From contig NZ_BSSE01000047.1 of assembly GCF_030268965.1 (NCBI RefSeq), positions 1-32,097 on the forward strand: 32,097 bases of DNA. The letters are read 5' to 3'. The notes below the pieces were generated by a model, which saw only the letters and a list, made by a program, of their open reading frames with translations, was not told the DNA's origin and ran no database searches. A program made the translations under genes and the position numbers. Shown here in pieces: positions 1-7,240 of this stretch; positions within the stretch are counted from its first letter, which is position 1; the number at the start of each line of letters is the position of its first letter. This stretch comes from Microtetraspora sp. NBRC 16547 (GTDB taxonomy: Bacteria; Actinomycetota; Actinomycetes; Streptosporangiales; Streptosporangiaceae).

Positions 1-345
1 AACACTTGACCCGAACCCCGCAACCCCGAAGGAATCGCAGCCGCCCCGTCTCCGGGGCAACCCCTCTAACTTACCAGATCCATGTCCGCTTCGCGAACCA
101 ATGACCGGAAACTGATCGTTTGAGGAGACTTGTCGAGTTTAGCCCACGCAATCCCATGCCTGAACCGCCAAGCGGAAGGAGAGGGAGAGCGCCGGGCTGC
201 GCCGACTGGACAAGATTAACAGCTCGCCCAGAGTGATCGAGCCACGAAACGCCGGGACAGGTGGGGCGACAGCCGTACGGAAGGGCGGGGACCCGCGAAC
301 CCGGCATCGATCGATCTTTCTCCCTCGATCAGGTAGAAACAGGAG
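1..345. other. Upstream intergenic region without a recognisable gene
   Basis: I see no coding sequence that I can support here. Short open frames on the minus strand do not resemble known proteins and the longer one is antisense to the transporter that follows. The last dozen bases hold a probable promoter element for the next gene (TAGAAA at 334-339). Confidence 0.5.
334..339 (+). promoter_or_regulatory. -10 hexamer of a leaderless promoter (AI-2E transporter)
   Basis: TAGAAA lies exactly 6 nt before the GTG at 346, the spacing typical of leaderless actinobacterial transcripts. AGGAGG at 341-346 overlaps the start codon and so cannot serve as its ribosome binding site, which favours the leaderless reading. 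No clear -35 is seen. Confidence 0.45.
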
Positions 346-1410
346 GTGGCTGAACAGCGGGTTCCTCGCGCCCTGATCGTGTTGGTCTGCACGGCTGCCG
401 CCGTCATCACTCTGGGCGGCATGCAGGCGGTCCAGTCGATCGTGGGGCCGGTCGTCCTCGCATTGACCCTCGTCATCGCCGTGTCCCCGCTCCGCGAGTG
501 GCTCTACCGGCGCAATGCACCGGGGTGGATGCTCGTAGCGATCCCGCTGCTGGTCCTGCTGGTGGTCCTGCTCAGCATGGTCGCCATCCTCAGCTTCGCG
601 GCCGCTCAGCTCGCCATCCTCGCGCCGACGTACGCGAACCAGTTCAACGAGGTCATCGCCAACCTCCAGCGGTGGGCGGCGGAGCTCGGCTACGGCAGCG
701 CCCAGATCAGCAAGGCCCTGTCCTCCGTCGATTTCGGCAAGCTGATCGAACTGGCCCAGAGCGTGCTCTCCGGTCTGCTCGGCGTGTTCTCCAGCCTCTT
801 CCTCATCGTGGTCATGCTGCTCGCCATGAGCCTGGACGCTCCGATCTACTCGCGGATCCTGGCCGCCGCCCGCGCCGACCGGCCGGCCCTCGCGACCGCG
901 TTCACCACGTTCACCCACAAGACACGGCGCTACCTGATCGTCTCGACGATCTTCGGGGCCATCTGCTCCGCACTGGACATCGTGGCGCTGTACGCCCTGA
1001 ACGTGCCGCTCCCCCTGCTCTGGGGGGTCTTCGCGCTGATCACGAACTACGTTCCGAACATCGGGTTCTTCCTGGGCCTGATCCCGCCGGCCCTGCTGGG
1101 GCTACTCGAAGGCGGACCGAAGACGATGATCCTCGTGATCATCGCCTACATCGCGATCAACGTGGTGATCCAGTCCTTCATCCAGCCGAAGTTCCTGGGC
1201 GACGCGGTCGGTCTGTCCACCACGATGACGTTCCTGTCGCTGATCCTCTGGACCTGGGTGCTCGGCCCGCTGGGCGCCCTGCTGGCCATCCCGCTCAGTC
1301 TGCTCGCACGGGCGTTGCTCGTCGACAGCGATCCGAACGGCAAGTGGGCGGCCGCGCTCGTGTCGGGCCGGTTGCCGTCACCCGAGAAGTCTCCGGAGAC
1401 CGCCCCCTGA
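346..1410 (+). CDS. AI-2E family transporter (PerM/TqsA-like membrane protein)
   Basis: A 354-residue polytopic membrane protein of the AI-2E transporter (PerM/TqsA, UPF0118) superfamily, whose members export small molecules or exchange ions. The pattern fits the family: two N-terminal hydrophobic helices (about residues 9-50), further pairs around 65-90 and 140-160, a soluble loop with amphipathic helices (about 95-140), and the hallmark C-terminal block with YVPNIGFFLGLIPP near residues 233-246, followed by two more helices. Length is normal for the family. The GTG start is supported by the leaderless -10 spacing, although a later in-frame GTG at 379 is possible. Substrate cannot be told from sequence; the AI-2 name reflects one E. 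coli member only. It stands alone, with a short unrelated gene downstream on the same strand. Confidence 0.9.
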   Translation: MAEQRVPRALIVLVCTAAAVITLGGMQAVQSIVGPVVLALTLVIAVSPLREWLYRRNAPGWMLVAIPLLVLLVVLLSMVAILSFAAAQLAILAPTYANQFNEVIANLQRWAAELGYGSAQISKALSSVDFGKLIELAQSVLSGLLGVFSSLFLIVVMLLAMSLDAPIYSRILAAARADRPALATAFTTFTHKTRRYLIVSTIFGAICSALDIVALYALNVPLPLLWGVFALITNYVPNIGFFLGLIPPALLGLLEGGPKTMILVIIAYIAINVVIQSFIQPKFLGDAVGLSTTMTFLSLILWTWVLGPLGALLAIPLSLLARALLVDSDPNGKWAAALVSGRLPSPEKSPETAP

Positions 1411-1459
1411 GCCGGCCGGAGGCATGGCAGGACCCCATATGCGCCGCATCGGTGACGCG

Positions 1460-1465
1460 TATGGT
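1460..1465 (+). promoter_or_regulatory. -10 hexamer of a leaderless promoter
   Basis: TATGGT is followed by six bases (CGAAAC) and then ATG at 1472. This decides the start of the downstream small gene in favour of 1472 over ATG codons at 1424 and 1439, which have no convincing ribosome binding site. Confidence 0.5.
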
Positions 1466-1471
1466 CGAAAC

Positions 1472-1882
1472 ATGCGGCGATGGGACATCGACGAACGGCA
1501 GACCGGGATCGCGGACGGTTCGGCCATGGATCCGCAGGTCCAACGGCTGCTGGACTGCATGAAGCGGGACGGCTGGGTCACGGAGGAGCCCGAGGTCCAC
1601 CTGCTCCCGCACCTGCGCCGGGCCTGTGGCTCCGAGTGGCTGCTCACCGGGCAGCAGCTCCTCCCGGACGGCGTCTACGAGGTCACGGTCTCGCTGGCCG
1701 GTGACCAGGAGGGCGTGCACATTCACCGAGACGCGATCCGCCTGCTCTCCTCGGTCGCCGAGACCGTCTTCTTCGTGCGGCAGAGCGAGCCCGGCGTGTT
1801 CGACTGCGTCACCGGGGTGCTGGACGGTGACTCTCCGGGGTTCAAGAGCCACGGCCACCTGATCCGGCTGATCGTCAAGTGA
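1472..1882 (+). CDS. Conserved hypothetical protein, 136 aa
   Basis: I do not recognise this protein. It is soluble and mildly acidic, with no signal peptide and no membrane segment. The N-terminal half contains a short helical stretch ending in 'LLDCMKRDGWVTEEPEVHLLPHLRRAC', the sort of 'last helix' segment also seen in small actinobacterial proteins of unknown function. The C-terminal half alternates beta-like strands (YEVTVSLAG, TVFFVRQ, VFDCVTGVLDG) and ends in HLIRLIVK. Codon use matches its neighbours, which supports it being real. It could be a small alpha-beta domain of unknown role. It is followed by a terminator and a convergent glycosyltransferase. Confidence 0.6.
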   Translation: MRRWDIDERQTGIADGSAMDPQVQRLLDCMKRDGWVTEEPEVHLLPHLRRACGSEWLLTGQQLLPDGVYEVTVSLAGDQEGVHIHRDAIRLLSSVAETVFFVRQSEPGVFDCVTGVLDGDSPGFKSHGHLIRLIVK

Positions 1883-1914
1883 CGTCCTGACGTCAGGGAG
1901 AGGTCCGTCCCTCC

Positions 1915-1941
1915 GGAGCGGCCGTGACCACGGGCCGCTCC
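1915..1941. terminator. Hairpin between convergent genes, probable bidirectional terminator
   Basis: GGAGCGGCC and GGCCGCTCC form a perfect 9-bp stem around a 9-nt loop. It sits between the stop of the 136-aa gene (1882) and the stop of the minus-strand glycosyltransferase (1943), where a shared terminator is expected. There is no T-tract, as is common in high-GC actinobacteria. Confidence 0.65.
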
Positions 1942-1942
1942 C

Positions 1943-3238
1943 TCACGCGAGCCTGCCCTCCGTCGCGATGCGCCGGTTCCACGGCATCGCCGCGATGAGC
2001 AGTGGGAACAGCACTATCGAGCTGATCGCCCATGGAGCGTGCAGTTCGCCCCACCTGGCGCCGGTGAACTGGGTGAGCACGAGATAGCCGACCGCCGCCC
2101 AAAGGGTGCAGCCGATGATCGTCGGCCATGCCCAGCGGGTGGGCCGCGCGACCAGGAACGGCATGAACCACATGAGGTACTGCGCCCCCAGCCTCGGGGT
2201 GAAGATCATGAAGGCCAGCACGATCGCGGTGGTGACGTCGATCGGGTCGGCCTTGCGCCACCAGATCACGCAGGCCACGAGGGACGCGTAGATGAGGTAT
2301 TGACCGATCTTGAGCGAGGTCGGGCTGAGCACCCAGTCGCCGCCGTTGAGCACCGCCGTCCAGCCCCAGTCACCGGTGATCGGCCGGACGTCGCTCGGGC
2401 GCAGGCCGATCGTCTTGAGCACCTCGGGGAGTTGGTTCCACGCGGTCCATCCGCCGATCGGCAGCGTGAGCAGGAACAGCACCGGAGGCACGCCGACGCC
2501 GATGAGCGAGATCACGCGGGAGCGCAGCCCGGGCAGGAACATCAGCATCCCCGGCACCAGGATGACCGGCCAGCTCTTCGCGCAGAGCGCCATCCCCATG
2601 AGCACGCCCGCCCAGACGGCACGCTTCGTCGCCGCCCGGTCCGCGTCCGTCGGGTGGGTGAGGCGGCGCAGGAAGTCGGCGGGTCGCGTCCACGGCAGGG
2701 TCTCGGGGAGCACCCACTCGTTCGGCCCTCGGGCCACGACGAACGCCGCGACCGCGAACACCAGGGAGACCGGCTCGACCTGGCCGTGCACGGAGGCCAC
2801 GAGGATCGCGAGGGGGTTGCAGGCGTACTGGAACGCGCGGAGTCGCGCGGTCGCGCCACCGGCGAGCTTGCCCACGAGCGGGATCAGCACGATGTCGGAG
2901 ACGACGGTGACCAGTCGGCCCGCGACCTCCCACGGGATGCCGAACCAGAGCAGCAGCCCGTACACGTACGGGATCGTCGGGAGAAAGTGCCAGCCGCCGT
3001 TGCTCTCAAGCACGGGATCGCGATGGTTCACGATCGCCTCGCCGGCAGGGCGGAAGCTGTTCACGAAGTCGATCGGCTGCCAGCTGTCCTTGGCCGACAG
3101 CACCATGATCAGTACGCGAAAGCCGATGCCGATCGCCAGGGTGACAGTGAGCGACGGGCTCCACCCCTTCCGCTGTGCGAGGAGAGCAAGGAGCACACCG
3201 GAGACGAGAACGAGGCCCGTGGGAATCGCGTAATCCAT
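1943..3238 (-). CDS. GT-C fold integral membrane glycosyltransferase (GT87/mannosyltransferase-like)
   Basis: A 431-residue protein with about ten hydrophobic helices and the layout of GT-C glycosyltransferases that use polyprenyl-phosphate sugars on the outer face of the membrane. The first extracytoplasmic loop carries an acidic residue (D51, in SAKDSW) where the family usually places its catalytic Asp, then a conserved-looking RPAGEAIVNHRDP segment. The segment NPLAILVASVHGQVEP near residues 141-157 matches the recurrent 'NP..I..S..HGQ.D' motif of GT87/mannosyltransferase-like proteins. Its donor and acceptor are not predictable; lipomannan, capsule or protein O-mannosylation are typical roles. 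The ATG start is clear; a TATA-like stretch about 20 nt upstream may be its promoter. It converges with the 136-aa gene across a terminator. Confidence 0.75.
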   Translation of the reverse strand: MDYAIPTGLVLVSGVLLALLAQRKGWSPSLTVTLAIGIGFRVLIMVLSAKDSWQPIDFVNSFRPAGEAIVNHRDPVLESNGGWHFLPTIPYVYGLLLWFGIPWEVAGRLVTVVSDIVLIPLVGKLAGGATARLRAFQYACNPLAILVASVHGQVEPVSLVFAVAAFVVARGPNEWVLPETLPWTRPADFLRRLTHPTDADRAATKRAVWAGVLMGMALCAKSWPVILVPGMLMFLPGLRSRVISLIGVGVPPVLFLLTLPIGGWTAWNQLPEVLKTIGLRPSDVRPITGDWGWTAVLNGGDWVLSPTSLKIGQYLIYASLVACVIWWRKADPIDVTTAIVLAFMIFTPRLGAQYLMWFMPFLVARPTRWAWPTIIGCTLWAAVGYLVLTQFTGARWGELHAPWAISSIVLFPLLIAAMPWNRRIATEGRLA

Positions 3239-3357
3239 AACGGTCCCAAGACTGCCCGATGGGTGGCTATATCGGCCACTCGGGGAAGGAAGATTTCGGA
3301 GATTCCCACGACAGAACGTCGTAGGTTTGCTACAGACAGTGACACTAGGGGGTAGTC

Positions 3358-3540
3358 ATGAAACTGCGGCTGTGGATCGTGCTCGGGGTCGCCACGTTCG
3401 TCGGCATGGTGATCGGTTTCCTGTCGCCGTCGCGGAGCGGCCGGCACGATGTCGGACGCTGGGCCGCCTACCGTGCCGGTCGCCGCACCGCGTTCGACCA
3501 GAAGCCCGCGGTCACCTTGGCGAACTCCCAGTCCGCCTGA
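3358..3540 (+). CDS. Small single-pass membrane protein, 60 aa, unknown function
   Basis: The protein starts MKLRLWIVLGVATFVGMVIGFLS, a short basic start followed by an 18-residue hydrophobic helix, and then a charged Arg-rich soluble tail (GRWAAYRAGRRTAFDQ). It could be a membrane-anchored peptide or an uncleaved signal anchor with a cytoplasmic tail, similar to 'YtxH-like' small envelope proteins, but no family is recognised. A G-rich ribosome binding site (AGGGGG) lies 5 nt before the ATG. It is divergent from the glycosyltransferase, with both promoters packed in about 120 bp. Confidence 0.55.
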   Translation: MKLRLWIVLGVATFVGMVIGFLSPSRSGRHDVGRWAAYRAGRRTAFDQKPAVTLANSQSA

Positions 3541-3633
3541 GCGCTGCCGCCCGCCGGGATCATGCTGTTCCAGTCGACGTTGGCTCACAGGGGTGCGGCG
3601 GCCGATCTGGCGACATTTGTTCACATCGCGGGA

Positions 3634-3639
3634 TACCTT
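3634..3639 (+). promoter_or_regulatory. -10 hexamer of a leaderless promoter
   Basis: TACCTT is followed by 6 nt and ATG at 3646. GCGACA at 3610-3615 would be a -35 with an 18-bp spacer. This is the main argument that the short frame starting at 3646 is or was a gene. Confidence 0.4.
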
Positions 3640-3645
3640 GCCGTA

Positions 3646-3848
3646 ATGGATCAGTACGCGGAGAACCGACCGTCACTGCCGATGAGACCGGCCAGAAAAG
3701 GCGCCGCGTCAGGCGGTCGTGGCTCCTGGCCGGCGTTCCGCTCATCTGCGGAACCGCCTCGTTCACCGTGTATCGGATGACCGCCGCTGCCGGAGACAGC
3801 CGCGACCGACAGGAGATGTCCGTGTTCTTAACTGCTCCACCGTCATGA
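3646..3848 (+). pseudogene. Tiny membrane protein gene split by a -1 frameshift
   Basis: The ATG at 3646 opens MDQYAENRPSLPMRPARK, after which its own frame turns into low-complexity Arg/Ser-rich sequence and stops at 3780. Moving back one base at the AAAA of 3694-3698 continues as RRRVRRSWLLAGVPLICG and so on: a strongly basic patch followed by an 18-20 residue hydrophobic segment, ending at 3848 after about 67 residues. A basic cluster before a membrane helix is what a real small inner-membrane protein looks like, so I read this as one gene interrupted by an indel, or less likely one using -1 slippage on the A-run. A sequencing error is also possible. No family is recognised. Confidence 0.35.
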
Positions 3849-3879
3849 CGCCGAACACGGCGGCCGAGCGATCGTGCCG

Positions 3880-4161
3880 TCAGGCCAGGAGTTGGGCGGT
3901 GTCCAGGACCAGGTCGAAGGGGGCAGGCAGGGGCAGCTTCTCCCCCAGAGGAACCTTTACCTCATCGCCGTAACCGTCCTCAGAAGGCTGGCTGAGCAGC
4001 CGCACGACCTCCTGATCCGGGTCGATCACGAGGTAGAGCGGGACATCGCCGACGGCACACTGTCTCGGTTTGTATTCGTGATCGTCACGCGCGCTGCTGG
4101 GCGAGACGACCTCCACGGCCAACAACACCTGGTCCGCATGGACGTGATCATCGCTCCACAT
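3880..4161 (-). pseudogene. Uma2-family (DUF820) nuclease, N-terminally truncated
   Basis: The 93 residues match the C-terminal half of Uma2/DUF820 proteins, a PD-(D/E)XK-type nuclease fold abundant in actinobacteria and cyanobacteria. The core is visible: DQVLLAVEVVSPSS carries the Glu of the E-x-V-S-P motif, then a Lys in EYKPR, and VPLYLVIDP gives the beta strand that follows. Full-length members are about 180-200 residues; the first strands and the 'PD' segment (normally in a P-D-L-V-V context) are missing. The frame stays open upstream to a TGA at 4267, but those 35 codons do not look like Uma2. Loss of the N-terminal half makes activity unlikely. It lies directly after the ATP-grasp gene in the same frame, with only that gene's stop codon between. 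Confidence 0.6.
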
Positions 4162-4266
4162 CCGCGGGTCGCGCGTCAGCCGGCTCTGGGTGGCCGAGAA
4201 CGCGGCCAGCTCACGCTGGGTCAGATCCCGGATCCGGCCCGCCGTGCCGACCAGGAGGGCGATGGG

Positions 4267-5289
4267 TCAAGGGCCTGAGCATGAGCACGGCGTTGGGCAC
4301 CGACAGGTGGATCCTTCTCCGGACCGCGCAGCGGTCACCAGCCAGTCCGCCACGGCGTCGCTGACCGGCAGGCCGGCTCTGGCCTCCAGCCAGCCCCATT
4401 CGCCGTTGGGGTTGATCTCCAGAAAGACGTACTCGCCGTCCGGCCGCAGAATGAGGTCGATCGCGCCGTAGGCGAGGCCGAGATCGGCGACCAGGTTCAC
4501 GCAGCGCCGTTCGACCTCGGCGGGCAGGCGGTGCGCGCCGTATCGCACGCGGCCTTCGTCGTAGTGCCGCCAGTCGTCGCGGGCTGACCGCGACCCCTGC
4601 GCGTCGATCTCGGCGGCGAACGCGCGATCGCCGACCACCAGGACGCGCAGTTCCACTGCCTTGGGAACGTACGGCTGCAGGATGACCGGCTCGTGTTGCA
4701 GGCGATGACGGGAGGTGAGGTGCCTCCTGGTCACCATGGTGGTGTAGACGCGATGGTTCTGCCCGTCGAGCAGGAAACTGTGCGAGTCGAAGAGCTTGGT
4801 GACCAGCCGACCGCCGCTTCTCGTGTACGCGGGGACGAGCGCGGCAGGGTCGTTGGTCATCACGGTCTCGGGGATCGTGAAGCCCAGCCGGACGGCCCGG
4901 TCCAGGTGGATCAGCTTGTTGTGAGCGCGGTCGACGACGGGGAGGCGCGCGGGGAACCACGGGACGGGCAGGAGCTCCCAGAGTCCGGTCATGAAGAACC
5001 GGGAGACCCGGTCGACATGCTCGCGCTGCGTGGGCTCGGCCATGTTCGCCGCGGCGGAGGGGACGTTGGGATGCCTGACCCAGACGGCGCTCACCTCGCC
5101 GAGATCAAGGACGCGGTCTTCCATGGACAGCAGGAAGGAGGGCGCGGCACCGGTGAAGGTGGCGGTGACCCGCCCCTTCGAGGGGAAGTCGCCTGGATCC
5201 CACCACACGACCGGAAGCCCCCGAGTCTCGATCTTGGGGAGGACCATGTCCACGGTGGTGTCGCCGCGGTCGCTCAATATCAGCAGCAT
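4267..5289 (-). CDS. ATP-grasp ligase, RimK/MvdD-like peptide maturase (SAV_5884-type)
   Basis: A 340-residue ATP-grasp enzyme resembling actinobacterial graspetide (omega-ester peptide) synthetases. The N-terminus MLLILSDRGDTTVDMV and the following 'VVWWDPGDFP' preATP-grasp domain, then VWVRHP, are typical of that family. The ATP-grasp core contains the nucleotide-binding Lys near 164 (LVTKLFDSHSF), QPYVPKAVELRV, and the metal-binding block LEINPNGEWGW near 291-301. Such enzymes link acidic side chains to Ser/Thr/Lys in a short precursor peptide. The ATG at 5289 is preferred over 5442 because an AAGGGA-like site lies about 9 nt upstream and the extra N-terminus is repeat-derived. No clear precursor and no methyltransferase partner lie nearby. 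The last 14 residues are Cys-rich (CRCPTPCSCSGP) with poor third-position GC, suggesting the original C-terminus was lost. Confidence 0.75.
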   Translation of the reverse strand: MLLILSDRGDTTVDMVLPKIETRGLPVVWWDPGDFPSKGRVTATFTGAAPSFLLSMEDRVLDLGEVSAVWVRHPNVPSAAANMAEPTQREHVDRVSRFFMTGLWELLPVPWFPARLPVVDRAHNKLIHLDRAVRLGFTIPETVMTNDPAALVPAYTRSGGRLVTKLFDSHSFLLDGQNHRVYTTMVTRRHLTSRHRLQHEPVILQPYVPKAVELRVLVVGDRAFAAEIDAQGSRSARDDWRHYDEGRVRYGAHRLPAEVERRCVNLVADLGLAYGAIDLILRPDGEYVFLEINPNGEWGWLEARAGLPVSDAVADWLVTAARSGEGSTCRCPTPCSCSGP

Positions 5290-5320
5290 TTCACTTTCCC
5301 TTGCGTCCGCGTCCATCCGT

Positions 5321-5409
5321 GGCGGCGCGGGGTGCCTGGGGAGGCGGGCACGAACTCGCCCTTGTCGACATCCACGCTCACGGTGGCGCGGGGTGCCTGG
5401 GGAAGCGGG
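5321..5409. repeat. Direct duplication, 61-bp period, upstream of the ATP-grasp gene
   Basis: A 28-bp block beginning GGCGGCGCGGGGTGCCTGGG at 5321-5348 recurs at 5382-5409 with two or three substitutions. On the minus strand each copy encodes PASPGTPR, but the 61-bp offset puts the two copies in different frames, so this is a DNA-level duplication and not a protein repeat. It lies within the leader of the ATP-grasp gene. Confidence 0.7.
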
Positions 5410-5459
5410 ACGAGCCCGGGCCCCCGGTGATCGGTCGAGCACCTGGCAGACAACCTAGA

Positions 5460-5505
5460 GATCGCGACTTAAGCCCGACTGCGTCCCAACTTGGATCGCA
5501 CTTAA
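5460..5505. promoter_or_regulatory. Direct repeat, possible operator between divergent genes
   Basis: GATCGCGACTTAA (5460-5472) and GATCGCACTTAA (5494-5505) are 34 bp apart, about three helical turns, between the divergent ATP-grasp and exporter genes. They are AT-richer than the surroundings. A repressor binding both is an inference; no cognate regulator gene is adjacent. Confidence 0.35.
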
Positions 5506-5673
5506 ATGCGGTTTGGCGGGGACAGGTCGATGTCGGTGACCGGCGGCGGGAGCGCGCCGAACGGGACCCATCCGGGGTGGCGTACGGCTATCGCGAGTTA
5601 CCGTGATATGTCATCTTTTGCAATCGCGACGGGCGGGCTCGTCAGCCTCCGAACCCAGATGGAAGCGCACCTC

Positions 5674-6330
5674 ATGTTCTTCGGCATCACCGATATCTGG
5701 ACGTACGCCATCGGCGCGTTCTTGATCATCCTGCTGCCCGGCCCCAACTCGCTCTACGTGCTGTCCACAGCGGCCCAGCGCGGGGTGCGGGAGGGCTATC
5801 GGGCGGCATCCGGCGTCTTCATCGGCGACACGGTGCTCATGGTGCTGTCGGCGGCCGGAGTGGCGTCGCTGCTGAAGTCGAACCCGATGCTGTTCAACGT
5901 CGTCAAGTACGCCGGAGCGGCCTATCTGGCGTGGATCGGCTTCGGCATGCTGCGTGCGGCCTGGGCCTCGTGGCGGTCCCGCGGCCTGACGGAGACGGTC
6001 GCCGCGAGCCAGGAGCCGCCCGTAACCGGCGACCCCTTCCGCAAGGCGCTGGTGATCAGCCTGCTGAACCCCAAGGCGATCCTGTTCTTCGTCTCGTTCT
6101 TCATCCAGTTCGTGGATACCTCGTACAGCACGCCGGCGATCTCTTTCCTCATTCTTGGGACGATCGTGCAGTTCTTCAGCGCGCTCTACCTGTCGATGCT
6201 GATCTTCAGCGGCACGTTCGTCTCCGCCCAGTTCCGGCGGCGGCGCAAGCTGTCAGCCGGGCTGACCTCGGGCGTCGGCGCGCTCTTCCTGGGCTTCGGG
6301 GCCAAGCTGGCGACCACCAGCCTGGGGTGA
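5674..6330 (+). CDS. leuE: LysE/RhtB-family amino acid exporter, LeuE-like
   Basis: A 218-residue inner-membrane exporter of the LysE/RhtB superfamily. It follows the leucine exporter LeuE closely throughout: N-terminal WTYAIGAFLIILLPGPNSLYVL (PGPN motif, residues about 21-24), ASGVFIGDTVLMVLSAAGVA, KYAGAAYLAWIG, LLNPKAILFFVSFF (about 130-143), FVDTSYSTPAISF, and the C-terminal GLFLGFGAKLAT-type ending. Six membrane segments are expected. I chose ATG 5674, 9 nt after GGAAG; ATG 5659 is also in frame, and the longer frame from 5506 crosses the probable promoter. Family members relieve cytoplasmic excess of amino acids. It might instead export another branched or hydrophobic residue. Confidence 0.88.
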   Translation: MFFGITDIWTYAIGAFLIILLPGPNSLYVLSTAAQRGVREGYRAASGVFIGDTVLMVLSAAGVASLLKSNPMLFNVVKYAGAAYLAWIGFGMLRAAWASWRSRGLTETVAASQEPPVTGDPFRKALVISLLNPKAILFFVSFFIQFVDTSYSTPAISFLILGTIVQFFSALYLSMLIFSGTFVSAQFRRRRKLSAGLTSGVGALFLGFGAKLATTSLG

Positions 6331-6506
6331 CCCGCGCCCGCGACGGAGGGGACTTCCGGAATAGCTCGCCCTTTACCATCGTTTAATCGGACAAGTGGGG
6401 ATATCTTCAGACAAAAGACCCTGCTGAAACGGTCGGTCGACCCGTGGTCGGACATCATGGGCGGCGGTCACAGGCCCCCTGGGCGATGCGCACCTCGCCT
6501 CGCCGG

Positions 6507-6522
6507 GTGACCGCGAGGTCAC
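6507..6522. promoter_or_regulatory. Perfect palindrome upstream of the VC0807-type gene
   Basis: GTGACCGCGAGGTCAC has two 6-base arms around GCGA and lies 30 bp before the next start codon, a usual operator position. It could also form a small hairpin in the leader. No regulator can be assigned. Confidence 0.3.
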
Positions 6523-6551
6523 GGGGTCCCTCCGCTACTTCAGGGAGTGTC

Positions 6552-7196
6552 ATGGATCATCCCCCCTTCACACTGCCGCACCTGCCGTCTCTCCTGAGGC
6601 AGGCGGTGCCGATGCTGATCGAAGGCGTGTTCGCCCCCCTCGCCGTCTTCTACGTGGCACTCAGCCTGATCGGCCTGAACGGGGCGCTCGTCGCGGCCAT
6701 GGGCTGGGTCTACCTCGGCATGTTGTGGCGCGTCGTCCGGCGCAAGCGCGTCCCGGGCACCATGGCGCTGACCGCCGTCGCGATCACCGCGCAGGCCGCG
6801 CTCGGATGGTGGACCGGCAGCGCGATCGTCTACTTCATCCAGCCCGAGGTCGGCACGATCTGCCTCGGCATGGTCTTCCTCGCATCGGTGGGGCTGCGCC
6901 GCCCGCTGCTGGCCAAGCTCGCGCAGGACTTCGTCCACCTGCCGTCGTTCGTGCTCCGGCATGAACGGGTCCGGCAGTTCTTCGTACGCGTCACGCTCCT
7001 GTGGGCGTTCGTGCTGATCGCCAACTCGGCCGGGAACATCTGGCTGCTCCTGAACCAGTCCGTCGGCAGCTTCATGCTGCTCCGCACCGTCGCCATGGTG
7101 GCCGTCACGGGACTGGCGATCGCCGTGTCCGCATGGGGCTTCCGGCGGGTGCTGCACCGCCTCCACCTCGATACTCCCGCGGCCATCGGTACATAG
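6552..7196 (+). CDS. VC0807-family-like integral membrane protein
   Basis: A 214-residue protein with five or six membrane helices and short loops, matching the layout of the VC0807 family, related to the septation-protein-A group. Recognisable features are the N-terminal amphipathic start PSLLRQAVPMLIEGVFAPLAVF, an early YxALSLIGLNGALVAAMGW stretch, an Arg-rich cytosolic turn (WRVVRRKRVPG), and a second basic segment around the middle (LRRPLLAKLAQDFVHLP). Function of the family is unknown. The ATG is preceded by AGGGAG at a short 4-nt spacing. Flanking genes on both sides appear unrelated, so it is probably monocistronic. Confidence 0.75.
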   Translation: MDHPPFTLPHLPSLLRQAVPMLIEGVFAPLAVFYVALSLIGLNGALVAAMGWVYLGMLWRVVRRKRVPGTMALTAVAITAQAALGWWTGSAIVYFIQPEVGTICLGMVFLASVGLRRPLLAKLAQDFVHLPSFVLRHERVRQFFVRVTLLWAFVLIANSAGNIWLLLNQSVGSFMLLRTVAMVAVTGLAIAVSAWGFRRVLHRLHLDTPAAIGT

Positions 7197-7240
7197 GCAG
7201 CGAATCCCCCAGACCACGACCCGCCGCACCCGCCGCGACG

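Noticed and set aside
1-345. 78-residue minus-strand frame at 71-307
   Set aside because: No homology recognised, and no ribosome binding site or promoter supporting it.
2039-3355. 438-residue plus-strand frame opposite the GT-C glycosyltransferase
   Set aside because: Low-complexity shadow rich in Arg, Glu, His and Asp; the minus frame has clear membrane segments and a family motif.
5289-5385. Short frame starting at the GTG near 5380 (minus strand) as a peptide precursor
   Set aside because: It reads VSVDVDKGEFVPASPGTP and overlaps the ATP-grasp start; it crosses the duplicated DNA block and shows no core-peptide pattern, so it is not called.
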